Source of the DNA: Hysterangium stoloniferum
Taxonomy: Eukaryota; Basidiomycota; Agaricomycetes; Hysterangiales; Hysterangiaceae
Assembly: GCA_015178975.1 (NCBI GenBank)
Contig: WHVD01000006.1
Span: forward strand, 1-64,000
DNA length: 64,000 nucleotides
Reading direction: 5' to 3'
Within the stretch, counting starts at the first letter, position 1. The number at the start of each line of letters is the position of its first letter. This document shows, piece after piece, positions 42,265 through 53,879 of the stretch. Made by a program: the position numbers and the translations under genes. The notes under the pieces are model-generated. The model worked only from the letters and a program-made list of their open reading frames with translations, had not been told where the DNA came from and did not search any database.

Positions 42265-44686
42265 ATGGGTCCCATTGCCATAAAAATACTTCTTATAGAC
42301 TCATACGACTCGTTTACTCACAAGTAAGTGGCAAAGCAACCGTCGCAATGAAGCAGCGCTTTACACTGTCTTTCTTGAACTAGCCTAGCCCACCTCATTC
42401 GGCGCACAATCCTACACTCTGAAATTTACATAATAAATAATGATACATTTACACCCGACACGCTTCTGGCTCTCCTTCCCTCCTTTTCGGCTGTTGTTAT
42501 AGGACCAGGACCGGGATCACCTTTGAACGCTGCCGATGTTGGAGTCATACCCTTCCTCTGGAATCTATCTTCGGAACATATCCTTCCTGTATTTGGAGTA
42601 TGTCTTGGTTTTCAATCTCTCGGGCTCGCATTTGGTGGCACATTGCGGACCATGCGCGTCGTCAAGCATGGTATGATTTCCCCAATCGAGCATGAGGGGC
42701 GTGATCTTTTTGAGAACGTTGCAAAAGACATTGTTGCTACTAGGTATCATTCGCTATGTGTTGATATTGATACCGAGCAGTCAGAGGATTCACCACTGGA
42801 TATTTTGGCATGGGCCGACGATGGCACAGAGAACGGGAGGGTTCTTATGGCTGCCTGTCACCGCCGCAAGCCTTTCTGGGGTGTACAATATCATCCCGAG
42901 TCTATTTGTACCCGTGGTGGTGGGGAAGAGATTATTCGCAATTTTTGGCGACTTGCCAGTGCATGGACGGACACAGCACAGAGAGCCGTGCGTCCCCTCC
43001 CTCACTGGGCGCGGGAGGCCTTGGGAGATCCCTGGCCTCGTAGGAGGGCAATTACGGAGCCAGTAAGGATAAGTGGACTGTCAGTAGAGTCCATCATTCT
43101 GGACCTGCCGAATTTCTCCGTCACGGAAGCTTGTGAACTCCTTGGCGCAAACGCCCCCACATCCGATTTTGTAGTACTGGATTCTGCAGCGAAGTCCGGC
43201 CGTTTTGTCATCATAGGATCTCTTATACCTACAACGATCTCTATCCGATATACGCTTCCCGATACTCACATAATACTCCGACAAGGCACTAATGAACCCG
43301 AATATGACGATCTCCCTCCAGACCGTTCTATCTGGGACTGGCTCGCCGATTTTATGCGTGAGCGGCCGGTGCTGGGCACGGGCTGTGGAGATATACCTTT
43401 TTGGGGTGGTTTGATTGGATATCTCAGTTACGAGCTAGGCGTCGCAGAACTTGGAATACCACTGAAACACCGAGTTTTACGGAAGAAACGAAATCCAGAC
43501 GTCAATTTGATTTACGTCGAACGTAGCATTGTTATCGATCGCGAAACTGGGCGAATATATGTGCAAAGTCTTATTCCTGGAGACTACAGCTGGCTACAGG
43601 AGACCTCATGTAAATTGCGAGATACAACAAACACGAAGCCTGCGGATGCACTCGCCGAGAGCCCTCTTTGCTCGCATCTATCATCGCCCTCCCGAGACGC
43701 GTACGTTCCTAAAGTTACCGAATGCAAGTACCATCTGTCAGTGGGATCATCATACGAGCTTTGCCTCACTGCCCCTAGCACATTACGCATCCCCGATTTG
43801 CCCAGATTGTCGTCGTGGAATCTTTACAAACGTCTACGTATCTCCAATCCAGCACCTCACGCGGCTTACCTCCGTCTTGGACCCACTACACTCTTATGCT
43901 CGTCCCCGGAAAGGTTTGTCAGATGGGATCGAAGCGGTCACTGTCAATTACGCCCCATCAAGGGGACTTTGCGCAAAACTATAGTGGATGGTCATGGTCG
44001 TAAACAGCAGATGGGACGCAAGGACGCGGAAGAGTTATTGGGAAGAAACGTGAAGGAGAGGGCTGAGAATCTCATGATTGTCGACCTCGTGAGACACGAC
44101 TTGGGAGGCGTGGTTGAAGCTGCAGATGGGGTGAAAGTGGACCAATTGATGGTTATTGAAGAATACGAGACTGTTTGGCAGATGGTCAGCGCTATTTCTG
44201 GGACTGTGCACCCTGCAAGTGTCGGGTGGGAGGTTTTGCGACGAAGTCTGCCGCCAGGTGAATTTCGAGCATCGCGATGTGGTGATATTCCATGTTCATT
44301 AATCCACAGGTAGCATGACTGGTGCGCCCAAAAAAAGAAGTGTCGAGCTATTACAAGATATCGAAGGTCAGGAACGTGGTGTGTACTCTGGGGTATGCGG
44401 ATATTGGTGCGTGGGTGGGGGAGGGGACTGGGCCGTAATAATACGGAGTTGCTTCCGATATTATGAAGAAAGGGGTGACTGTGACGGACACGAGCCACAC
44501 CTCAACGGTGCGGAGATGCACAGCAATGGGACTGCACGCGAGGACATTCGGATCTATCAAGACCAAGAGTGGACGCTGGGCGCAGGGGGTGCAATTACAG
44601 CCTTGTCCGACCCTGTTTCAGAGTGGGATGAGATGCGCGTGAAATTGAGCAGTGTCGGTAGGGCATTTGGATGCACTGAATTTTGA
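42265..44686 (+). CDS. ABZ1: bifunctional aminodeoxychorismate synthase (PABA synthase)
   Basis: Three exons: 42265-42323, 42384-44257 and 44310-44686, giving 769 residues. It makes 4-amino-4-deoxychorismate from chorismate and glutamine for p-aminobenzoate and folate synthesis. The N-terminal class I glutamine amidotransferase has LLIDSYDSFTHN, IGPGPGSP, FGVCLGFQ (nucleophile Cys) and VQYHPES (His/Glu). The C-terminal chorismate-binding half has SSPERFVRWD, LRPIKGTLR, ENLMIVDLVRHDLG and GSMTGAPKKRSVELL rebuilt across the last intron. PIKGT, with its Lys, is the signature that separates PabB-type from TrpE-type enzymes. The region around 44455-44545 (RYYEERGDCDGHEP) is atypical but open; a missed intron there is possible. 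Confidence 0.94.
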
Positions 44687-44974
44687 TTTGGTTTATTTCA
44701 TTTTTAAGCTTCAACACACTATCATTATTATATTACATATCGAGCTCAACCTTGATCATTTTACACTAATGAGGCGGATCATTCTCCAAGTGAGATTTGA
44801 TTATTAAAATTAGAATGAAATTGACCGAAGTAAGGAAATCGATTAGATAAGAAACGCGAGGGAAAACTACCCGAGACGCGTCTATAAAGTGGGCCAACTA
44901 ACCGCCCGTCTTCCTCGTTTCCTCTTTCTTCCTACCATTACCTCCTTTTTGTGGGCCTGGGACGAGGCTCACAC

Positions 44975-47900
44975 ATGTCCCATATCCCCTTATATTCTCA
45001 ACCTTCAAACGCTCTCTCAAACAACTCTATTTGGGCTGCAGATCGTCCACCAAAACAACCATATTCAAGGTCCCAGGCTTCTTGGCCGTGCATGACCTCT
45101 AATTATTCCTCTGAACACTCGAACTATTCCAGTTCATCATCTTTTCACGAAAACCTCACGACTGGCAAGAATCTTAGCATCTCTTCATCTTACTCTTCTT
45201 TGCTTGACGATAACGATTCAACCCACGACGTTTTCGGTCCAGTCATGTCCAACGACTCAAAATCCACGCGTTCAGCAGATCTCAAGAAGGATGTTGGTGC
45301 TATTGGCGACAGGAGGAAGAAGGATGGTCCCCGTGGCCGTATGGCGGATGTGCAAGACACGTCGGATTCTTGCTCAGCAGTGTGTCACCTCCCTATGTCC
45401 ATTCTTCTGCTATGCTCATCTGTTGCCCCTAGTTTGCAGTTGGCCAACTCTTGCGAACATTAGAGTTTTCGCCAAGTCCCTCTGCCGAACCCCCTCTTCG
45501 CCATCCTAAAGCCAGCCGGCTCGCCCAGTTTCCCCTTGATATATCGCCCTCAGCTTCTTCCAGTGCTTCTTCCCCCGGCGTTGTAGATGCCCTCCAGACA
45601 CCTTCGGATAGTTCTCCATTAGCGCATAGACACACTTATGCGCTGGATTCTTACGCTGATAAGCTCCGCATCGCCCCAAGCAACGTCAGATTAGGCGCGC
45701 CATATGGATTGGAGAGCCATAATGACATTCATGTTGTACCACACCCTCATAACGGATCCAGCAAGTCCCTAGATCCTGCCATGTTTAGAGGTTTCACGCC
45801 TACAACTCCTCAATTTTCTACTGCGCAGTATGACGTACACTCCTCCGCTTCGCTTTCGTCTTCAGGCCGGTTCTATCCTGCTAATTCTCTACCAAGGGAC
45901 GAGAAGATTTCACCCTCGTCCGGCACTTATCATCCCTCGCTTTCTCCCCAAATATCTTCTTCGCCATCTTACCAAGGTATCTTCGACCCTTTCGGCAATG
46001 ACAATAATTCGAACAACGGTCTAGGGCGTTTCCGCAACGCGTCCAATGTCAACGAAGAATCCTTGCCTTCCTGGACACATCGTCGGGTGTCAACGTTCGC
46101 AAACAATGCTAGCCAAACGTGGCCACAGCTTGCCCCGACGGATTATGCGCATAAAGGTTCATTTGCTAATCCTTCTTTCTACCACAACTCTATGGAACGT
46201 CGTTCAGGCTTGGAATCTGCTCATCCACAGTTCACTAATATCAGCGGTGATACCAACCCCCCCAAAGAACAAGCACCGACCGTTCCTTCCGTCTCTCAGG
46301 CGTCTGAGTCGCAATTACAGCAGCAACAGCAGCTTCATCGTCACCATCAATATCTATCCCAGCAGCAACAATATCTACATCCCTCACCGCAGGTCCAACA
46401 GCAGCAACAGTGTAGTCCTCCTGCTAGTGTCCAAGCCCACGATCTTGATGGTGCTGGCCGGGAGATGCTTCGTGGTCTGGGAATTGCAACTTTGAACAGG
46501 GGTCGCGAAAAGCGTGTTGCCTCGGGCATCGTTGATGACCGTTCCCCCGATACCTCTCCCGTGTATCATGGCGTGCCCAATCTCGACATATTATCTGCCG
46601 CCTCGGATAAACAGCAAGGCAACGAGGTACGTTATAGTGTCTTGTTCACTGACGGCGATTGCCCATATACCTCTTTTATGATGAATAGCCTATCAATTTT
46701 CTTCATTTGCTGTCTCCTACTGCCGTCCCACCGTATTCACACTTCATCACGCGTATAATCAAATCATCCGATCAACAAGCATCCATTTTTCTTCAGCAAA
46801 AGCTTAAGATTGCTGATGTTGCTGAAAGGAAGAAGATCGTCGACGCAGTTAGTCAAAGAGGCGTTGAGATGATGGTATGTTTATCTATCGCACACCGAAA
46901 AGTTATAATCATTCTCGTATAGATGAATCGCTTTGGGAACTGGGCCGTGCAGCGTTGCTTGGAGCCACCATGTGAGCTTGCAGATAGAATGAAGATTGTT
47001 CAGTGCATGCGGTTCGTGGCCTTTCATTATTCACACGCATATATGCTAAATTATATACAGTGGGCATGTTGTTGAGTTGGCTACGAATTGCTATGGAACT
47101 CATGTCTTGCAAAAGGCGCTGGATTGCGAAGAAGATATCAGGGTAAGAAAAACAACCTCTTCATACGTGACCTGTAACCAACAGCTTCCTAGCTTCTCAT
47201 TGTTTCCGAACTCCTCCTCGGCGATCCTTCTTCGACTTTGTTGAATAAGCATTCTGCCCATGTATGGAGCAAGATCATGGAGTTGACGTGGACGTCTCCC
47301 GCTCCACCTATCTTCGCATAGTAAACCTATCTATAGTTCTTCTATTCTAGTGTTGACATTGTTGATTATATCCCAGCGTGAACAAATCGCTTGCAGGCAA
47401 GTGGGCTTCTCTGGCCTGCCACGAGACTGGATCGCTCGTGGTGCAGACGGCATTCGAACAGTGTGAAGAAGCGGACAAAGAACTGATTATTGGCGAACTT
47501 CTGGATGAAGAAGCCTTTACAGACGTTGTCACGAACGCTTGGGGCAACTTTTGCATCTTGCACCGTAAGTTGATTTTTTTTTTCTTAACCATGTCGTCAA
47601 CTGAGTCCTGACATTTAATTACTAGTCCTTGAACATGGCTCCCCACATCATCGTGCGCTAGCTATCGATAACCTTGTCAACGGTTTGAGCCAGTACGCGT
47701 CGCATGAACAAAGTATCAAATCGGTCTTGAAGGCCTTGAAGGAAGGCGGCCCGGAAGTACTGGACAAGGTTGTAACGAGACTCTGTGAACCTCCAAAAGG
47801 GTACGCCTCGCCTCTTATAATATCGTATCGGTTGAACTAATATAGCGGATAGTGGACGTCGTGCATCCCTAGTGGATATCTCGCTCTCGCCAATAGGAAG

Positions 47901-48171
47901 TCAACTCGTAGGAACGATTTTGCCTAATGTATATTGTCACGCTCGTATTTACTAGTCTCGTCGCTGATGCTTTTACTATGACAGGTGAACAAAGATCAGC
48001 GCAGCGCGCTGTATGAGGCCATTCGTGGCCACGTAGTTACGCTCCGTGGTAGTCGCGTTGGCTCAAAAGTAATATGGCTTTTGTAAGTTTCTGCGTTCCG
48101 GCCTCGCCATACATTTTTTTCAAGTTTTTTTTTCTTGCAGTGATAGGATGCGTGCATATTATGGCTACTAG
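44975..48171 (+). CDS. Pumilio (PUF) family RNA-binding protein
   Basis: Eleven exons: 44975-45379, 45433-46626, 46689-46874, 46923-47011, 47061-47142, 47193-47320, 47377-47564, 47626-47800, 47853-47928, 47985-48082 and 48141-48171, giving 883 residues. It should bind 3' UTR motifs and control mRNA stability or translation. The first ~530 residues are Ser-, Pro- and Gln-rich and probably disordered, with CAG/CAA-coded Gln runs near 46310-46410. PUF repeats start at about residue 540: RIIKSSDQQASIFLQQKL, MNRFGNWAVQRCLE, NCYGTHVLQKALD, CHETGSLVVQTAFE, TNAWGNFCILHLLEHG and SPIGSQLVGTIL. The repeat spacing resembles the fungal Jsn1/Puf1-2 group; no RRM was seen. Exon 2 starts after CCCCTAG, which keeps GQLLRTLEFS in frame. 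Confidence 0.92.
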
Positions 48172-48707
48172 GGCCTCTTACGTCTTGCTTCGCCCGTCCA
48201 GTCTAATCAAAATATCGGAATATCCATCGAAATAAACTTGAAGAAAAAAGCAAGCTCACTTTTTTTTAAATATCTGTATTGGTCTCCATCACTTTTATAT
48301 CCGCATAAGTAAACTAAAGTATCCCTTCACGCATCCAATCATCCAAATCTCCCTTGCATTACAAACCGCATTCGAACTTCTCTCATCCATCCATGGCATC
48401 TCAAGCATATCTATCATCATCCGCGCCCCGATCCCTCACCTGTTATATCCCCTTCAATTTTTCATGAACTTTTGTTATGTCATCCCATCTCGGTAACGTT
48501 TAATAACGTTCCGAGCCATGTTCCTTTCCAAGGCTGCATGGATTGAAATATTAATATTCGTCTTGTAATTTCATGGTCCTGAACGAAATAAGTGCATCAT
48601 GTAACGTGACAATTTTTTCCAAGCGTGACCACTGCCGTTCTCCCAAGTTTTGCTTGCCGAGGCCTACCTGCATACCTGACTTTCCACTTCTTTCGCACTT
48701 GATTCAC
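48172..48707. other. intergenic region between PUF and SYO1 genes
   Basis: A 536-bp gap that is pyrimidine-rich on the + strand (CATCCATCC-type tracts near 48384-48430), as in fungal promoters. TAACGTTTAATAACGTT near 48494 is a short direct repeat of AACGTT. No gene was seen. Confidence 0.45.
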
Positions 48708-51359
48708 ATGGGGAAAGCACAGAAGAAAAAGGCCATCCGCCGACATAACCCAGTCAGAGTCCCTGATTCCCACTTGTCACATGGTTTAGCTTCAGCTTCA
48801 TCCGCCTCCTCCAAAGCTGACGCCATCCTTCCCATAATTCAAAAGGTTCTTTTCACCCATTTTTTTTTTCTTTCTTGCCTATAAAGTCATTTTCTTCAGC
48901 TAGGTAGCCCCGACACTTCAGAGCGTGTCTGGGCATGCGCTGCAGTCTCCAATCTCATTCAAAACGACCCATCAACGCGACGACTGCTTCAAGGGAAGAA
49001 CATCGTTGCCGCTTTAATCACAAGACTGTCAGACTCGATTGAAGAAGTGGTAGTTGAAGCTGCAGGAGCCTTGCGGTACGGCACTATTGCCTTCATTGTC
49101 CTTGACTCTGTATATCCATCCACCAATTCAATCTATTTTTTTTTCTATTCTCTGCGTGTAGAAACCTCTGCGTCGACGGTGGTTATGACATTTGTGCGGA
49201 AATGTTCAACAAGAATATGCTTGCGCCCTTGCGGGCATTCCCTGCCAAAGTACTCCCTTTGTCTCCTTGGCAAAGGGTGGTTTGCTGACGTGGTTATGTG
49301 AAGGTCTCAGCCACCCTTCGGCAACTATTGGAGAATCCGAAGAGTGCTCCTGACGGTGCACGACGCTTGGTGTATGAGTTTGCTGAGAATATTATAACGA
49401 TATTTTGGTGTTTATCGTGAGTCTCGTCCCACTTTTTACTTGTCTACGTGTTGAGGTGTCGAGGTTCACAGTGAAACATCCAACAAGGCTCTTAAAGCTG
49501 TTAATGATATTAACTTAATACCATTTCTATTATCATTCTTACAGGCTCGCGACCATCTACCATTATCCACTGTGAACTCAGCTGGTAAAAGATCCCTATT
49601 TTGCGTCCGATTTCACTGAAACTAATGGATTTTAATAAGCACAATGTCTCTATGTCCTCACGGAGGATAATGACCCTGCCATTGAAGCCATCCGCAGTGA
49701 ATCATCTTACGTCAACTGTCTTGTTGAAATCGCACAAAGCGAAAACCCCACAAATCTTTCATCAGAAGAAAATAATAAAAGGACTCGATGGCTGACGTTA
49801 CGTGTCTTGGCTTCAGGTAATTGACATTGCATCCTTCTGTGATCTTGCTTTCATTTCATATACTTCGCTGTGATAGGAGTCCTACGGAATATCACGCCTC
49901 TACCCACTATTATACCAGCATCAACTATTGATGTGGAGAACACAATTCTGTTACCTCTGCTTGCACCTCAACTATCCTTAAACCTTGAAAACATCACAAC
50001 ATCCGTTGGTAACCTCCTGGAGCAATTAGTAAATTAGGTTCTTCAGAAAGTTGTGCGCGGTGTCTGATCATACTGCAGCCGGACCAAGATGAGATTGTGA
50101 ACAAGCCTTCATTACAGCATGCGCCTGGTTCGGACCACAAAACGTCTGCCGAACGAGATCTTGGATATATAGAAGAAAACCTACGGGTTGCACTGTTGGC
50201 TTTGGAAATATTAACTGGCATGTGCGCAAAACTTCCGGAACCGGAGCCTGTTACAGGTGACATACCAGGTTCGTTTGTTTGTCCCTTTATTTCACGTGTT
50301 ATCTGATAGTAAACGTGTTGCAGAAGACGAGGAGTTGGACGATGAGATGGAGCTGGACGAAGAAAAATCGATCGAAGAAGCCATTCCTACCACTAACGGC
50401 GATTCAAGTGAGCCACGAAAATCGACGAATGGGCTTTTGGGCACCTTATCAGGCCCATTGGTAGCTCTTGTTCACCCCACCGCCCTCTCCTTTCCACCTA
50501 GTGCAACTGATCCCTCTCGTCACCCACCGACAACGTCTGCTCTGAGCTCTATTCATGTCCGAGCATTAGAATGCCTTAACAACCTATTCCTTGCAATCGA
50601 CGAAGCACAAACTGACGGACAAGCCTCATTCTCGACTCAAGATAAAGAAGGCGCTAGGGCTCTTTGGGATGAGCTTTGGGGTGCGTTAGCTAAGGTGGGA
50701 AAGGTCGTCAGTGGAGGTAAAATTGTCGCGTCACGGGGGCTGGAGAGAAAGCGGGAAATATGGGAAATTGCGATGGGCGCTTTGTGGGGTGTCGCCAGGG
50801 TTAGCAGAGGTTATCTGGTGAGTGCTTTTCCCTTGATGTTTCGGATGAGCATTTGTATAAATATGTTTGCAGATCCCTGATGCTGAGCAGGTGCAAGCTT
50901 TGATAGAGTTTTGCGATGCTGTTGAGGAGGATATGACTAAGGTGAAGTGTATCGGGACATTGGAATGCCTCGCACAGAATACCGAGGCAATCGAGGCAAA
51001 CAAGGTAAGCCCTGATGACTCGAGAAAGGTCCGTCGGCTCAAGGTACATCTTTTAGATCATCTCGACATATTTCCTTTCCCGAATTGCATCTCCCTCGTC
51101 GGGAAATACTGAATCGTGCCTGCAGTCAGCCTCTGCACTGATTGATATCTATTCGGACGAGGCAGCCCCATACGACGTCAACTTCAGGCAAAACAAATGG
51201 GTGGAAGCATTAGAACGTGCGCTGCCGGGGCTTCGTAAACTGGTACGGGGCATTGATCGTCGGAAACCTGGTGGGATGGAGTTGCGGAGTCGGGGCGATG
51301 AGGTAGTAACAAATCTGGCTGCCTTCATCAAGTACCGGAAGGCTTTAAAATTACATTAG
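48708..51359 (+). CDS. SYO1: symportin Syo1, ribosomal protein L5/L11 import adaptor
   Basis: Eleven exons: 48708-48845, 48900-49075, 49162-49249, 49304-49416, 49472-49584, 49640-49816, 49877-50028, 50079-50268, 50324-50817, 50873-51004 and 51126-51359, giving 668 residues; all phases close. Syo1 brings L5 and L11 together with Kap104 into the nucleus for 5S RNP assembly. The N-terminus MGKAQKKKAIRRHNPVR is a basic nuclear signal. ARM/HEAT-type helices follow (WACAAVSNLIQND, VVVEAAGALRNLCVDGG, AAQCLYVLTEDN). An acidic loop (EDEELDDEMELDEE, around residue 410) interrupts the solenoid, as in known Syo1 proteins. The C-terminal helices end with NLAAFIKYRKALKLH. The gene is convergent with RIB7, with only 70 bp between stops. 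Confidence 0.9.
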
Positions 51360-51429
51360 TCGACGTTGAATGACCTTGCCTACTTAGATTGATTGGATCA
51401 TACAATGTAATAAGCACGTTTTAATGCTA

Positions 51430-52433
51430 CTACGATAAGGATACACTACATGCGATCACGGTATCACACCCAAACTGCGTTGACGCAAGATGTTCCAATT
51501 TGGGTATCTAATTACAGATAATGTAAATAATAGTTGTTAATTCATTGGGATTATACTCACACGAACTAAATCTTTAGGCAAAACACCAACACCGGCGACA
51601 CCAACAAGTGTCGGCGCGACGGTTATGATTAGAATGTCTACAGCGGGAATCCCATCCTGGTCCTGCTGAGCAAGGAAGGATGCTATAACACGTTGGCCGC
51701 CTTCAACCATGAGGGACCTAATTCCCAAACCATGCAAGGTTTCCAGCAGACCGTCGATTGAAAGCCCTGGAAAGAAGGCATAAGGATTATCTGCAATGCA
51801 GCAAAGCAAGACTCGCCATGGTTTGAGCCAGAGATAGTAAAGACCATGGCCCCAGCTTTCTCCAAGAGCTGTTGCCTTAGCGCCTTATCTGCAGATGAGA
51901 CATCATGACATATAATCCAGGGTCGACGCCCTGTGCCTTGTTGGTAATTCTTGAGAAGTTTGGCGTGCAGTGGGAGTCGCAGCTCGCTGTCCAAAATGAC
52001 GGGCCGTGGCAGAGCATACGGCACATTACGCGGCGGGAGATGGCGCGCTGTACTTTCGAGGCGATCGATCAGCGTAAGTGTCCAGCTGAAGCCATGCAGC
52101 GAAGAGACTTGCCGTTCAGCTGTGGGTCGTCATTCATGGCTGTGCCTATACCTACGAGAATAGCATCGTGCATCGTGCGCATCCTTAATAGACGTGAGCG
52201 AAAATGCGCGTGCATCACATGGATAACGATGCTAACCAATGCGTCATGACCATGCTTTCCTTCCCACTGAGGATCAGCTGCCTTCCACCAATGCCAGCGA
52301 TACACCCATCCAGAGACTGCGCATAAGTGAGAGTAACATGAGGACGGCGCGGGTGTTTCGGAAGAATAGGTGATGGTAGGAGAGACGAGAGGAAAGCAGG
52401 CGCCTGGGCCTCGGTACTGGAACCGGTCGACAT
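51430..52433 (-). CDS. RIB7: 2,5-diamino-6-ribosylamino-pyrimidinone 5'-phosphate reductase (riboflavin synthesis)
   Basis: Five exons on the minus strand: 52433-52237, 52183-52113, 52047-51817, 51766-51561 and 51507-51430, giving 260 residues. It reduces the ribosyl side chain in the second committed step of fungal riboflavin synthesis, using NADPH. Visible family motifs are PHVTLTYAQSLDGCIAG, MTHWMRTMHDAILVGIGTA rebuilt across intron 1, NDDPQLNARHLPPRNVPY across intron 2, GIRSLMVEGGQRVI, and a short QFG-containing tail. Introns 2 and 4 are GT-free or GT-standard as follows: intron 2 starts GCAAGT, intron 3 starts GCGAGT, and introns 1 and 4 are GT-AG. Both GC donors are forced by frame. The gene shares a short divergent promoter with histone H4. 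Confidence 0.93.
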
Positions 52434-52498
52434 TGTGGATGGATGGTTTGGCGCAATTTGTGAAAAGTGAAACAAGGTTTGGCAAAACTCGCGGCTGC

Positions 52499-52518
52499 AT
52501 CACGTGACGTCACGTGAT
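52499..52518. promoter_or_regulatory. perfect 20-bp palindrome with two CACGTG boxes around TGACGTCA
   Basis: ATCACGTGACGTCACGTGAT is its own reverse complement. It holds two E-box cores (CACGTG, bHLH class) overlapping a full CRE/ATF site (TGACGTCA, bZIP class). It lies 66 bp from the RIB7 start and about 143 bp from the H4 start, so it can serve both genes. Binding factors are inferred from consensus sequences only. Confidence 0.75.
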
Positions 52519-52531
52519 GGTCTGGCGGAAC

Positions 52532-52537
52532 TATAAA
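52532..52537 (+). promoter_or_regulatory. TATA box of histone H4
   Basis: TATAAA within GGAACTATAAAATGGG, 124 bp upstream of the H4 ATG and just after the 20-bp palindrome. A strong TATA box fits a cell-cycle-regulated histone gene. Confidence 0.7.
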
Positions 52538-52660
52538 ATGGGGGCGGGCATCGCATTGATTCTCTATCTGCTACTCCCATCCTCATCAAGCCTCGCGTCG
52601 TCTCGCGTCTTATCAAGCTACTTCTCCCGTTGCCCCAACAACTCTTATACTCACTCAACA

Positions 52661-53139
<479 letters not shown>

Positions 53140-53879
53140 TTGGCTTTGTCTTGTATCTGTAATTGTACTGTTAGACGATTACTATTCTTTAATTGTCCCT
53201 CTATACTAGCTATGCATCTATCATGTATGCAACATGCCAAAAATCAATAGGATTAAGGGCCTCTTTAAACATTATTGTGTGATCGTGTTTGATCTCATCT
53301 TAGAAATTTGGTGCATTGTGGGGTGGGGTGTTGAACTTTTCGAATCATTGTTTGTATATTCTATCGTCCGTATCGAACCTCATCTTCGCCAGTAAATTAA
53401 GCTGGTGTTCATATGGCGTTGTTGCGTTGGACTCATTCCACCGGATAGACTGGCGAGGTAAGGCTAATGCACCTGTGATAACCTTGCTACTTTCAGGAGG
53501 TGAGTTTTAGCTAGTCAAGAGGCCGTGAAACATCCTTCCAACAGTTCTCCAGGCGTCACCGCTTACCGGCTACAACCACCAGCCACCCACCATATGACGC
53601 CCTCTACCGTACTCCCGCAAAATACATAGAATAAGAAAAATAAGCTCAACATGGTAATTATTGCTAAAAATAACAACATAAATTTAAAAATATAGGAAAT
53701 GTTAACATTTAATGAAATATCAGAACCCAGATGAGTGATATCTAGTGAAATCTGAGTCATATTCCGATTGTCACTTACAGGCAGGCAGGCATCTTCAATT
53801 GCTTCACTCATCTGGTAGCATGAGCATTTTGGGCTACTTGTCACACTTTGCTTTGCTATTATGGTTCATAAGAAGAGAA
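53140..53879. other. transition from gene block to repeat block, no gene
   Basis: The first part is AT-rich 3' flank of H4. The short open frames near 53316-53510 and 53563-53844 have no domain or splice logic. Confidence 0.5.

Noticed and set aside
42265-44686. Anthranilate synthase (TrpE/TrpG) instead of PABA synthase
   Set aside because: The PIKGT motif with lysine and the fused amidotransferase-synthase order fit aminodeoxychorismate synthase; TrpE-type enzymes lack this lysine.
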